Shown: one piece after another, positions 8,857 through 17,260 of the stretch
Layout: each line of letters starts with the position of its first letter
How positions within the stretch are numbered: position 1 is the stretch's first letter
Origin: Pseudomonas putida
Lineage (GTDB): Bacteria; Pseudomonadota; Gammaproteobacteria; Pseudomonadales; Pseudomonadaceae
Assembly: GCA_041879295.1 (NCBI GenBank)
Contig: CP047152.1
Coordinates: 2,299,501 to 2,363,500, forward strand
Length of the DNA: 64,000 nt
Direction: 5' to 3'
The notes under the pieces: generated by a model
What the model was told of the DNA's origin: nothing
Database searches by the model: none
What the model saw: the letters and a program-made list of their open reading frames with translations, nothing else
Position numbers and translations under genes: made by a program

Positions 8857-9090
8857 ATGCAGGACGACTACAAAGCTCAGCTCACAAAAGCCACAGAAGG
8901 GCTGCACTACTGTGACTTGATCCTGACAGCTCAAGAGGCTGAGGATCTGCGCGCGCTCGTCCAAGTACTGCAAGGGACGGGGAGATACCCAGGGCTCAGT
9001 GACGTGTTCAGAACGATCGTTGAAGAAACCTGGAGCAGTGACGAACCTTGGCCGACCATCTCATCACCAGCGGCGTCCGGGCGCGATTGA
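8857..9090 (+). CDS. Small hypothetical protein
   Basis: A 77-residue acidic product (MQDDYKAQLTKATEGLHYCD...). The open frame reaches back to 8797, but the ATG at 8857 has AGAGG close before it and gives a more natural start. The middle part (AQEAEDLRALVQVLQGTG, LSDVFRTIVEETW) looks like helices of a ribbon-helix-helix-sized protein. No recognised family. It stands alone between the gene-poor region and a convergent XRE regulator. Confidence 0.5.
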   Translation: MQDDYKAQLTKATEGLHYCDLILTAQEAEDLRALVQVLQGTGRYPGLSDVFRTIVEETWSSDEPWPTISSPAASGRD

Positions 9091-9173
9091 GGTTATGCGA
9101 CACCCAGCGGGCGACTCGCAGGAATACTGCCTGTGATTCATGATGCTGGAGGGCACATCTGTGTTAGCCGTGC

Positions 9174-9509
9174 CTACGACGCCAGCGGTATGCACGATTG
9201 ACGGGCAGCCTGTTCTAAGCCCGGCACATCCCCATCGCGTTCCAATCTCTCAATTTCTGAGCGGACGTCATCGATGAGTTCTGCGGCAGTTCTACCAGAC
9301 TCCTGGCTCAGGGTAAGGGTCAGCAACGTCAATGAGCTCAGTTCAAGCCGGTGGCTCACCTGCTCAAGTTTGTCCAGCGTTAGGCTTGATCGGGCGCCTT
9401 CCAGTTTGGAAAGGAAAGTCCGGCTGATATCTCCGAAGTCGCGTTGCGAGATTTTTCGCCTGGTGCGAAGCGTCCGCAGCACGATGGCGAATGATGACTT
9501 CAGTGACAT
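9174..9509 (-). CDS. XRE-family transcriptional regulator
   Basis: A 111-residue protein with an N-terminal cro/C1-type helix-turn-helix (SFAIVLRTLRTRRKISQRDF, then ISRTFLSKLEGARSSLTLDKL). The C-terminal half is helical and acidic. I placed the start at 9509 rather than at the ATG 15 bases upstream because GGAGGAG lies eight bases before the second ATG. Such solitary island regulators usually control a neighbouring promoter; the target here is unknown. Confidence 0.8.
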   Translation of the reverse strand: MSLKSSFAIVLRTLRTRRKISQRDFGDISRTFLSKLEGARSSLTLDKLEQVSHRLELSSLTLLTLTLSQESGRTAAELIDDVRSEIERLERDGDVPGLEQAARQSCIPLAS

Positions 9510-9707
9510 GTGCAACTCCTCCATATGTGCTCGTCCTCAGTAACGCCACGTAGAGGTCACGGCCTGCCTCAGTCTGAATGTTCCTCTGTTCAGGACAGCG
9601 AGGAGGTGTGACGAGCGTTCCCCTGCGTCGACTCACTGTTGATGCATACAGTGTATCTCGCTAAGCTCAGAGGGAGAACATTTGTACTCCATGCGGTGAC
9701 GAGCGCT

Positions 9708-9956
9708 ATGAAGAATTCACACGAGACCCAGGACGACTGCTTCGGGTTTTTCTCGAGAGAGGAGTTGCTCGAGCACCAGTGCCTTCTACTTGAGAGTGAG
9801 CTGCTTGTGATGGGCGAGGAGTTAAGCGCCTCTCGCGAAAAAATTGCCACCTTGGTTCTGATGTGGACGGGCATCAAGAATAAGCTACGGCAAGCGGAGG
9901 TGGAGTTGAGTGAAGCTAGGCAGCAGCTTGATATGAGCACCGCTGGTCACTCGTAA
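9708..9956 (+). CDS. Small coiled-coil hypothetical protein
   Basis: An 82-residue product from the ATG at 9708; a longer frame reaches a TTG at 9639. Residues 15-75 (EELLEHQCLLLESELLVMG, EELSASREKIATLV, KLRQAEVELSEARQQL) form a heptad-rich coiled coil. It lies upstream of the DUF4041 gene in the same direction with a gap of 187 bp and could be linked to it. No recognised family. Confidence 0.5.
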   Translation: MKNSHETQDDCFGFFSREELLEHQCLLLESELLVMGEELSASREKIATLVLMWTGIKNKLRQAEVELSEARQQLDMSTAGHS

Positions 9957-10143
9957 ACCTATTCACCCTATCTGTCTTCATGATGGCTTTCTGATTTCAC
10001 TCCGGTTACGCTCATTCGCAGCAGGGAAGAGGTGCATTGAGCTAACGCCAGAAATGCTCCGCACGGCAGGTCGTTGTAGGGCGATCCATATCTACCTCGT
10101 GCTTTCCCACTCAAAGCATTCGATTCAAACGAGGAAGGATCCC

Positions 10144-11502
10144 ATGTCGTTTAGCGACTATCTGAAAGGCCCAGCCCATCGACAGCGTGCTGAAGCTCTT
10201 GAAAGACAGCTTGCAGAGCTTCAGGTACAGCATTCGCAACTGCAAGAGCTCGTCACGAAAATCGGCGCCATGGACGTAGTGAATATCCAGCAGCTGATTG
10301 AGCAAGAGCAAGCCAGGCTCTCGGGTATACGCGAAGAGACCCAACGTGCGCAGAGGGAGTTGGCTGCTCTCGCACAGCGCTCCACAGATCTGCAGGGGCA
10401 GATACTCGTTTGGGAAGAGACGTTGCTCCTGGAAAGCTTCGCCCTCTATGAGCCCAAGTTCAAGCTAACCAGCAGCCAGGAGTACAAGGCTCGACTGGAT
10501 TACGTTCGTGATCGTCAGAAAGTCCTGATCAAGAATGGGCAGGCGGCCACCGGCAACATGAACTGGACGGTGAACAACAGCCAGACCCAAGGCCGGAAGC
10601 TGGTCAACGACATGATCAAGCTGGTGATTCGCTCGTTCAACAACGAAGCTGATGCCTGCGTGGCGAACGTGAAATTTGACAACGTCGAGCTCGGAGAGAA
10701 GCGAATCCTCAAATCGTTTGAAGCTTGCAACCGGCTAGGCAAGATCATGAGCGTAGAGATTTCTGGGGTCTACCTCGACCTTAAGCTCGATGAGCTACAC
10801 CTTGCCCATGAGTTCCAGATCAAGAAGCAAGAGGAAAAGGAGGAGGCAAAACGCGCCCGGGAAGAGCTGCGGGAGCAGCAAAAGCTCGAGCAAGAGTTCC
10901 GTGCTGCACGGGAGAAAATCGCCAAGGAGCGGAAGCATTTCACGACTGCTATGCGTGATCTTCAGACTCGCCTTGAGCAGGTGCAATCTGATGAGGAGCG
11001 TTCAGCGTTGCTGGTGAAGCTGGCCGAAGTTGAGGCTGGCCGAGCCGAGCTCGAGAGCGAAGAAAAGCTCATTGATTACCGCGAGCAGAACGCCAAAGCC
11101 GGTTATGTGTACGTGATCTCAAACCTAGGGGCTTTCGGAGAGGGCATCTACAAGATCGGCATGACTCGCCGCCTAGAGCCCATGGATCGGGTAGATGAGC
11201 TGGGTGATGCATCGGTGCCATTCTGGTTCGACGTGCATGCAATGGTGTTCTCGAACAATGCTCCCGCGTTGGAAGCCAAGCTGCAAGATCACTTCGCTTC
11301 TGGTCGTCTAAACAAGGTCAACGGGCGCAAAGAGTTCTTCCGGGCTGACATCGCTGAGATCGAGAGGGTCATTCGGGATAATTATGATGCTGTCGTCGAG
11401 GTCACCCATGAGGCGCCGGCGGAGCAGTATCGTGAAAGCCTTCGCATGGCATTGCCTAAGCCTGCCATTCACCAATCGGAGCGGATGGCAGCACAGAGCT
11501 AA
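10144..11502 (+). CDS. DUF4041 protein with C-terminal GIY-YIG-type (T5orf172) nuclease domain
   Basis: A 452-residue product from the ATG at 10144, which has AGGAAGG before it. Residues 10-110 are coiled coil. The middle (about 105-230: ESFALYEPKFKLTSSQEYK, IRSFNNEADACVANV, GKIMSVEISGVYLDLKL) matches the DUF4041 domain. A second coiled coil covers 240-330. The C-terminus (GYVYVISNLGAFGEGIYKIG, MTRRLEPMDRVDELGDASVP, and the ALEAKLQDHF glutamate helix) is a T5orf172/GIY-YIG fold. DUF4041-GIY-YIG proteins have been linked to anti-phage nuclease systems (SNIPE; from memory). No transmembrane helix is present here, unlike membrane-bound forms. Confidence 0.8.
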   Translation: MSFSDYLKGPAHRQRAEALERQLAELQVQHSQLQELVTKIGAMDVVNIQQLIEQEQARLSGIREETQRAQRELAALAQRSTDLQGQILVWEETLLLESFALYEPKFKLTSSQEYKARLDYVRDRQKVLIKNGQAATGNMNWTVNNSQTQGRKLVNDMIKLVIRSFNNEADACVANVKFDNVELGEKRILKSFEACNRLGKIMSVEISGVYLDLKLDELHLAHEFQIKKQEEKEEAKRAREELREQQKLEQEFRAAREKIAKERKHFTTAMRDLQTRLEQVQSDEERSALLVKLAEVEAGRAELESEEKLIDYREQNAKAGYVYVISNLGAFGEGIYKIGMTRRLEPMDRVDELGDASVPFWFDVHAMVFSNNAPALEAKLQDHFASGRLNKVNGRKEFFRADIAEIERVIRDNYDAVVEVTHEAPAEQYRESLRMALPKPAIHQSERMAAQS

Positions 11503-11656
11503 AGTCGCGAATGCATGCATGTTTTGGCCAAAGGTTCGTTAGTCATGCCTGCACTCGGGAAGGTGGCCTCTGTTTGTACCCAAGGCTAGTAGCCGCCCGC
11601 GAATCGTTATCGCCCCATGAGAGCGAGGCTTAGCCGTTTTCGGGCCCCGAACGGCT

Positions 11657-11777
11657 AAGCAATACGGCTACAGCCTTCGCGAGATAATATCTTGGATCCG
11701 CAGGCTAGCAGCCGTGCAGCTGCTACGGCTCGTGCTGATAAGACTCCGCGTCGTGCTCGTCATGTTAAAGCATATCC
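11657..11777 (+). pseudogene. Remnant of a second mvaT-like gene
   Basis: KQYGYSLREII in one frame (from 11657) continues as LDPQASSRAAATARADK, then TPRRARHVKAY, in another frame from 11692, after loss of one base. These align with LLAKYGFSLRDIINLLDPQ and APRRARQVKQY of the intact copy at 7682. Both ends of the gene are missing. The divergence shows a different paralogue, not a recent duplicate. Confidence 0.8.
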
Positions 11778-11803
11778 TCTGATATATATCGGAGGATGAC
11801 TAT

Positions 11804-13834
11804 TTATTTTAAATCGCGTCTAATTTCCTCAATCCAAGCTGGAGGGGTGTTTTCTTCAGTTGTTAGTTCCTGTATGTAGGTGTGCGCGAATGTTGACTTC
11901 ATGTGTTCTTGATTGAATATGTTTTTTAGCTGAATGTATTCTGATGAGCGCCAATCAAAAGCGGAGCGAGCGCATTTGCTGAAATCTGGCTTGTGTATTT
12001 TGTTAAAAAGTTCGTCTACTTGTGGGTCATTTACCGCTAGTGCGGCTAATGTTTTTAGAAATATTTCAGCGTCCAATGCATCCTCAATTTCGGTTGGTGG
12101 GGTTTTTCGAATGTCATTGCCCTTTACTAAAATTATATTGCCATTTAAATCGAGTAACCGTCGTAATTTCAGATTTTTATAATCGGGGCAGTCGCACTCA
12201 ATTTGCTGTTCATCCGTATCAATGAGGCAAAATACTTTGCCATATATTTCTTTGCCGTCTTCTTTTATAGGGAGCTCTAGGTAGTCAAAGATCTTCTTGA
12301 CTTCTTTAGCGCCGCCTACCGGAAGAATTTTTAGTTTGCGACTAAGAATTTCGGTTCTGAAATATTGCTCAAAGTAAATTCTTTCAGAGGTGCCCTCACA
12401 GATAATCCAGCTATAGGGTTCTTTTTTTCGTAGGGAAGACATAATGGTCTGAATGAGATCGTTTGTACTCTTGAGGCCGATATCTGCTGGAAGCAAACCC
12501 TTGCTACTCTCCTTTTGTCGTCTTACGGTTTCTCTATAAAAAGATAGGTCTATCAGTGATGTCTCAATACTTTGAGCAGTTTTTAGAATGTTTATTGCTG
12601 CACCTTTTGCTAGCGTTGGTACAAAACCATACCAGTGAGTGGTGACTAAGCACTGAATGTTCAAGTCTGCCAGCGCCGCAACTTTCTCAAACTGTTCGAA
12701 AATTGCTCCTGTATGCAAGGACGCCTCAGGCTCGTCCATTGCAAATATCACCTCGCGGCCTAGGTCGCCATTATTTTTGAGAAAGGCAAATGCGATATCT
12801 ACTAGTGCTTTCTTTTTTTCGCCGGAGCTCAACTGGCTGACAGGGGTTCGCGTTTTTCCGTGAGACTTGTTTAGTACTCTGATATTGAAGTAGGTTTCGA
12901 TTACTTTGGAGCTCAAGTCGGAGAAGGTCAAGTTTGACTGACGCTTTTGAGGTCTTTTGTACTCGTAATCACCTAAAGTTTCTTGAATTTCAGCGATAAA
13001 AGTGGCTAGCTTTTTATTGATGTCCTTAAGTGTGGTGTCGCTAATAACATTGCGTAGAATTGTCTCGATGTTTTTTCCTGATAGTTTCTGGACAGCTCTG
13101 CTTTCAATTTTTGTATATTTCTCTACGTCTACTTCCGCGGGGGTATAAATATAGGTGTAGTGTGGAAGAACGAATTTGCTGATTGCAGCTGTCGCTTCGC
13201 TTATTAAATAGTCTTTAGTTGGAGTGTGTTGTTTATAGTTTGTTGCGATGACATTCTGTAGCTCTGCGATCGACCCGAAAATTGAGATATATCTTTTTTC
13301 AGTTGTTTCGTACTCTTGGCCAAAGGCGCAAAGGAAATATTGGCTGTGATCTATTTTGGTTTTTAATAGGTCGCGATGTTGTATGAACTTGGCGGCGTCT
13401 TCTCGCTGGGCCGCGTTGAAAGAATCCGTGGTTGCACTCCAGAGAACCTTGCTTATATTCTCCACTAAAGATAGTGCTTCTTTTTCTTTAGTAGTCCTTG
13501 CAAAGGAAGTCCATTTGTCTTTTTCGAGGAGAAATATCGGACATATGAATGGCTTTCGAGTTGAGAGGCCGCCTACCAAAGCGTCATTATTTACGTTCCA
13601 TTGCCCACCATTGAAAAAGACATCAAGTGCTTCTAGAATTGAACTCTTTCCTGCACCATTCTCACCTATGTAGGCGCTGAAATGATGACCGATTGAAACG
13701 GGGATATAATTGATGCCGCTATAGCATTTAAAGTTTCTGAATAGTAAGCCGATTATCACTACAGTATCCCTTTGGTGTGATGGCCATACGCCATTATTTT
13801 TCTTGACCTTACTAGTTTTTTTTGAGCGTCTCAA
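11804..13834 (-). CDS. ABC-type ATPase fused to a TOPRIM-like nuclease domain (OLD/PARIS-like)
   Basis: A 676-residue, AT-rich gene. N-terminal ATPase: a Walker A GENGAGKSS (about residue 57), an LSSGEKKKALVDIAFAF signature, and a Walker B VIFAMDEPEASLH with a following LVTTHW switch. The last 220 residues hold a TOPRIM-like pattern: ICEGTSERIYFEQYF (acidic first motif), LPVGGAKEVKKIFDYL, and KVFCLIDTDEQ (second acidic motif). This order matches OLD-family nucleases and fused relatives of the PARIS defence pair (AriA ATPase, AriB DUF4435). It acts alone, without a neighbouring helicase (Gabija-like) gene. The start is TTG with AGG before it. Base composition is unlike its neighbours, which points to recent transfer. 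A defence role is inferred. Confidence 0.8.
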   Translation of the reverse strand: MRRSKKTSKVKKNNGVWPSHQRDTVVIIGLLFRNFKCYSGINYIPVSIGHHFSAYIGENGAGKSSILEALDVFFNGGQWNVNNDALVGGLSTRKPFICPIFLLEKDKWTSFARTTKEKEALSLVENISKVLWSATTDSFNAAQREDAAKFIQHRDLLKTKIDHSQYFLCAFGQEYETTEKRYISIFGSIAELQNVIATNYKQHTPTKDYLISEATAAISKFVLPHYTYIYTPAEVDVEKYTKIESRAVQKLSGKNIETILRNVISDTTLKDINKKLATFIAEIQETLGDYEYKRPQKRQSNLTFSDLSSKVIETYFNIRVLNKSHGKTRTPVSQLSSGEKKKALVDIAFAFLKNNGDLGREVIFAMDEPEASLHTGAIFEQFEKVAALADLNIQCLVTTHWYGFVPTLAKGAAINILKTAQSIETSLIDLSFYRETVRRQKESSKGLLPADIGLKSTNDLIQTIMSSLRKKEPYSWIICEGTSERIYFEQYFRTEILSRKLKILPVGGAKEVKKIFDYLELPIKEDGKEIYGKVFCLIDTDEQQIECDCPDYKNLKLRRLLDLNGNIILVKGNDIRKTPPTEIEDALDAEIFLKTLAALAVNDPQVDELFNKIHKPDFSKCARSAFDWRSSEYIQLKNIFNQEHMKSTFAHTYIQELTTEENTPPAWIEEIRRDLK

Positions 13835-14196
13835 TACCTAAGGGATCACATTTTTGGAGACCTCAAAAAAGAGGCGCCGGATGACTCCTCCCTTTCGGCT
13901 ATCGAAGAATTTGTGTTCAGATGTGGGCCATCCAAGGCCATAACATCATCGCTAGCCAGGCTGCGTTGTTGGTGGCTGATTTTAGGGGGAAGCATCGCAA
14001 ATCATGCCTGGCACATGCATCAGCGAGCGCTGTGGGTATAAACACATTCCAGTCCGAAACCTGTATAAGCCATTGAACAATGGTGATGGCCGCGAGCCCT
14101 CGAGCGTGCCACGGTGCTCGCTCTTACAGGTAAAATCCTGCAGTCACAACAGGCCTTTGGTTGTCTTGATATCTATCAGTCCTTGAGACCCGCGCT
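13835..14196. other. Gene-less stretch
   Basis: About 360 bp without a supported gene. A short frame from 13923 (MWAIQGHNIIASQAALLVAD...) may be a relic. The last 40 bp before 14197 resemble the sequence before the related gene at 6104, so the upstream region was copied together with the gene. Confidence 0.3.
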
Positions 14197-14515
14197 ATGT
14201 ATCCAACGACACCAGACGGTCGCTATTTCGTAGTCAAAGGTCAGCTCTGGCGCTGTAGCAATCCCGCGCTGCCTGATGCAGAGCGTCAGCACCTCGTGCA
14301 CGACCTGATGCAGGCACGGCGAGCCGTGAAAGAAGCGAAGGCCTCGAATGATGCGGAACAGCTTCGCAATGCACGAGTAAAGGTCAACGCAGCTAAAGTG
14401 GCCTTAGGTGAGAGAGGGCCTGTCTGGTGGAACGACGGCAGCCCGACTACAACCGCAAGAGGGCGGTCAAACGCCCTATGCTGACTGGTACGCCTCTCTG
14501 CGCGATCCTACGTGA
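14197..14515 (+). pseudogene. Frameshifted second copy of the gene at 6104
   Basis: MYPTTPDGRYFVVKGQLWRC... follows the intact copy at 6104 closely to GERGPVWWNDGSP. One base is then missing in AGCCCG-ACTAC (the intact copy has AGCCCGGACTAC), which shifts DYNRKR to another frame. A second missing base further on is needed to read PYADWYASLRDPT and the stop at 14513-14515. The gene is either decayed or affected by two sequencing indels. Confidence 0.75.
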
Positions 14516-14646
14516 AGCTCAATCGAGCTCGTCCTTTCCCGCAAAGGCTACCTGTCGCTGTAAAATCATGCGACCGAATGTGCTGGTCGGATTGGTCTAC
14601 GGAGCAGGACGCATCTCGAGTAGCATCACAATTATTCAGGACGTTA

Positions 14647-14875
14647 ATGGATGTGATCTCTGTGGCTAGCGTGGCTCTCGCTAATCTCACGTTCATTTTC
14701 ATACCGTGCGCGCTCCTCAGCCTCGGAGTGCTGCTCGTCCTCGGCATCGATGATCGTTTTGTGCCCCGTTGTGGCTTACGTGGCGCTCCCAGAGGCGATT
14801 GTCATCAGCGGTTATTTGGTGCTCCGCTACTGGAGGCAAATCACCGAAATCATCAAGTCGTTTACACCGTGGTGA
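14647..14875 (+). pseudogene. Small membrane protein gene, frameshifted
   Basis: The first frame from the ATG at 14647 gives MDVISVASVALANLTFIFIP and a strongly hydrophobic helix ending LGIDDRF. Near 14757 the protein-like sequence moves to another frame (CPVVAYVALPEAIVISGYLV, LRYWRQITEIIKSFTPW, stop at 14873). Together they would make a small two-helix membrane protein of about 75 residues. A single indel separates the halves. Function unknown. Confidence 0.45.
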
Positions 14876-14899
14876 TATAGGAATGCGTGGGGGAAACGA

Positions 14900-15583
14900 G
14901 TGATTTGGTTTCTGGGCGACGTACATGGGCGTTTTGACCATGTGATCAGGCTGGTGAAGCTCCATCGCCCCGAGGCAGTGGTGTTCCTGGGTGACCTCGA
15001 ATGCAGCTTGCCCCTAGACATGAACCTGCGGCCAATCCTTGATATCACCGAGGTCTGGTTCATCCACGGTAACCATGACAGTGATAGGCCTGCTTACTGG
15101 CACAACCTCCATGGAAGCAGTCTCGCAGATCGCAGTTTGCATGGTCGGGTAGTGGAGATTGCTGGCCATCGCATAGCGGGGCTGGGTGGCACATTCGAGT
15201 CGCAAGTCTGGCTACCAGGCAGCCCTGATACCGGCATCCAGAATTACGCAGACTACCTCGACCGTCTGGCGCTCAGACCTCACCACGAAGACATCGTAGC
15301 GACGAAGAAGCAGCACGCGCTTTCTGCAATCTACCCGGACGACTACTTCACGCTCGCTATGGAGAAGGCGGACATTCTGGTCTGCCATGAGGCTCCCAGC
15401 TGCCACCCTCACGGTTTCTCAGAGATCGATGAACTAGCCCAGGCAATGGGCGCAAAAATGGTCGTGCATGGACATCATCATGATTGCCTGGATTACAGGT
15501 CAGAGTGGCCGAAGCTTGGTTTTGAGGCTCATGGTGTAGCGTTCAGATCCATCATGGCCATCGACGGCTCTGTCATCAGTTAA
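14900..15583 (+). CDS. Metallophosphoesterase
   Basis: A 227-residue calcineurin-like phosphoesterase. Metal-binding motifs in order: GDVHGRFDH (DxH), FLGDLE (GD), WFIHGNHDSD (GNHD), CHEAPS and VHGHHHDC (GxH). The start is GTG at 14900 with GGGGGAAAC before it, because no ATG gives the DVHG motif at its usual N-terminal position. The family splits phosphodiesters of nucleotides, nucleic acids or proteins; the substrate cannot be told. It lies alone on the plus strand in the island's cargo region. Confidence 0.85.
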   Translation: MIWFLGDVHGRFDHVIRLVKLHRPEAVVFLGDLECSLPLDMNLRPILDITEVWFIHGNHDSDRPAYWHNLHGSSLADRSLHGRVVEIAGHRIAGLGGTFESQVWLPGSPDTGIQNYADYLDRLALRPHHEDIVATKKQHALSAIYPDDYFTLAMEKADILVCHEAPSCHPHGFSEIDELAQAMGAKMVVHGHHHDCLDYRSEWPKLGFEAHGVAFRSIMAIDGSVIS

Positions 15584-15634
15584 GGCTTGGTGTCTGCACG
15601 GTGCGGCAAGCTGCTTGGTCATAGCCATCGGCGT

Positions 15635-15681
15635 TTCGGGCTCGAAGAGGCCCGGCTGAGTCGTCGCTAGGTCTTCTATCC
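15635..15681. repeat. Dispersed repeat, copy A
   Basis: TTCGGGCTCGAAGAGGCCCG... through CTATCC resembles the segment at 17215-17260 at roughly 80 percent of positions, with one gap. Both copies contain a GGGCTCGAAGA..CC core able to fold and both lie between genes. Confidence 0.5.
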
Positions 15682-15744
15682 TGAGCTTGCGGGAGAGAGG
15701 GCGAGCAGTTGCGTCAGGTCATCGTCGCGGAGTGGGGTGAGTAC

Positions 15745-16224
15745 ATGAAGGTTGGTGAGTTGATTCAGTTGCTGCAAGCGTTCGACCCTGAGATGAAAGT
15801 GCTGATGACACGCTCGGATACGGGCCTGGAGGACATTGTCGCTTGCTATGACGACCTGGTTTGCGAAGGGCGGGTTGCCGGGTATGACCAGCTCGATGAG
15901 TACGTTCAGTCAAAGGGCGCAGACGCAACCACTGCTGACAAAGTGGTTGTCATCGACATGTGCGAGCTCCTACCGATGACTCATCCACGAATCATAGGTC
16001 GTTGCTGTCGCTTCATCATTTTGACCAGCCTTTCGGTGGGCTTGTCGAGCACCTTTTCCTCGCCCATCGATAGCAGCAGCAAGGGATGCCGACCGCGTCC
16101 GCGAGCAACCATTAGCCGCCCTAAAAAAGCCGCCGCTCTGAGGTTGTCTTTGAATCCTTTTTTCAGACACCGTCTCAACCCTGAGGCTAGTAAATCCGCC
16201 AATTGGATACCGAAATCACTCTGA
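15745..16224 (+). CDS. Hypothetical protein with a probably displaced C-terminus
   Basis: From the ATG at 15745 the first 75 residues look genuine (MKVGELIQLLQAFDPEMKVL, then ADKVVVIDM). The remainder of the frame, to 16224, lies antisense inside the convergent DUF3800 gene and is low-complexity and basic. A natural stop was probably lost near 15970, by truncation or by a join of two unrelated segments. The N-terminal part resembles small proteins that describe 'MKVSELIELLKTLDPD...V' in many bacteria; no known activity. Confidence 0.45.
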   Translation: MKVGELIQLLQAFDPEMKVLMTRSDTGLEDIVACYDDLVCEGRVAGYDQLDEYVQSKGADATTADKVVVIDMCELLPMTHPRIIGRCCRFIILTSLSVGLSSTFSSPIDSSSKGCRPRPRATISRPKKAAALRLSLNPFFRHRLNPEASKSANWIPKSL

Positions 16225-16994
16225 GAATCGACGAATTGGAAATCCTCTCTAATTAATTTACCGATATCCAACACATCGCTCAGGTCAACATCAATTCCGT
16301 ATTGCTCTTGGAGATAGGTTGGGCGCTCTTCAAAATTATACTTCGCCATGTGGCTGTAATCGAAACCTTCGATCATTATGAGTGGGTCATCTAGAGACAG
16401 CGTCTGTAGATACGGTGCGCTGAGCTCTTCGAATACGGTTTCAAACTCAGTTTTTCGTGTAGGCTCTTTTTGATCCACGCGCCATGCAAATGAACCCAAT
16501 GACTCCGGGCTCCTTTGTACGTAGTAAATTACCGCCTGAGAAATTATGTAGTGCATCAATTGGATTTGACTTGCGAACTGAATGTAGAGCTGATCTGACA
16601 GGCCTAGCACTTTTTGGGAGAGGTTCAGAATACTGTCCTTCATGCTTTGGTGAACCATTTTGTCGATATGCTTCACCAGCGCCTCAGCAGCTTGATTTTT
16701 GTGTCGGCGCGCAGCTTCGGGGGTATTGAGGTGAGCGTTTGTCGCCAGTCCATAAAATGTGCAATTTAGCTGTGCGAGCCGATTTAGCAGCCGGAAGTAG
16801 CTCAGCTCGTTGCCAGCCATTCCGAGCTTTACCTCGTCAGTTACTGTAAACCCATTCTCTACTTTGAACTGTTGGAGCGCACTTTCAGCAGCGCCCATCG
16901 CCTCGTCGAGGATGACCACTGCTCCGATGGTGCTCCAGGCGTTATTATCGGTTGCGTAGGCGAACGATCCTGACTCGTCGATAAAAATTCGCAT
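15981..16994 (-). CDS. DUF3800 domain protein
   Basis: A 337-residue product. MRIFIDESGSFAY opens with the DESG motif of DUF3800, and SDFGIQLADLLASGLRRCL near the end carries the second conserved motif (Q-L-A-D). The family has an RNase H-like pattern of acidic residues and is often carried by mobile elements and defence islands; no reaction is established. The ATG at 16994 is preferred to the GTG one codon upstream because GGAGAAG lies right before it. The gene is convergent with, and overlaps, the frame at 15745. Confidence 0.82.
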   Translation of the reverse strand: MRIFIDESGSFAYATDNNAWSTIGAVVILDEAMGAAESALQQFKVENGFTVTDEVKLGMAGNELSYFRLLNRLAQLNCTFYGLATNAHLNTPEAARRHKNQAAEALVKHIDKMVHQSMKDSILNLSQKVLGLSDQLYIQFASQIQLMHYIISQAVIYYVQRSPESLGSFAWRVDQKEPTRKTEFETVFEELSAPYLQTLSLDDPLIMIEGFDYSHMAKYNFEERPTYLQEQYGIDVDLSDVLDIGKLIREDFQFVDSQSDFGIQLADLLASGLRRCLKKGFKDNLRAAAFLGRLMVARGRGRHPLLLLSMGEEKVLDKPTERLVKMMKRQQRPMIRG

Positions 16995-17214
16995 CACTTC
17001 TCCATGCTTCGACTAATGGGGCAACGAGTGGCGTGCGCCGAATTCTCCGGGCAGACCCTACTCATCATAAGTGGCCAAGAACGAGCGCGAAATTACATTG
17101 CCAGATCGAGAGGGGAGGGTTCAAGTGGGGCGCATCGCTAAAGGGCTTCTATGCGCAAACTCGGCCCGTCACCAGGAACATTGACGAGGGAGGTTGAGCC
17201 GAGTCTATTGAAAC

Positions 17215-17260
17215 TTCGGGCTCGAAGAAGCCGGCTGAATCGTCGCCAAGGCCTTTATCC
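17215..17260. repeat. Dispersed repeat, copy B
   Basis: CTTCGGGCTCGAAGAAGCCG... is the second copy of the repeat at 15635. It touches the 3' end of the small frame at 17255. A shorter, weaker relative (GGGATCGAAGAGGCCG) is at about 18779. Confidence 0.45.

Noticed and set aside
8596..8973. A 125-codon minus-strand frame
   Set aside because: Overlaps the better-supported gene at 8857 and has a cysteine-rich, random-looking composition.
13923..14062. Short frame MWAIQGHNIIASQ...
   Set aside because: No ribosome site and no homology I can name; too short and isolated to call a gene.
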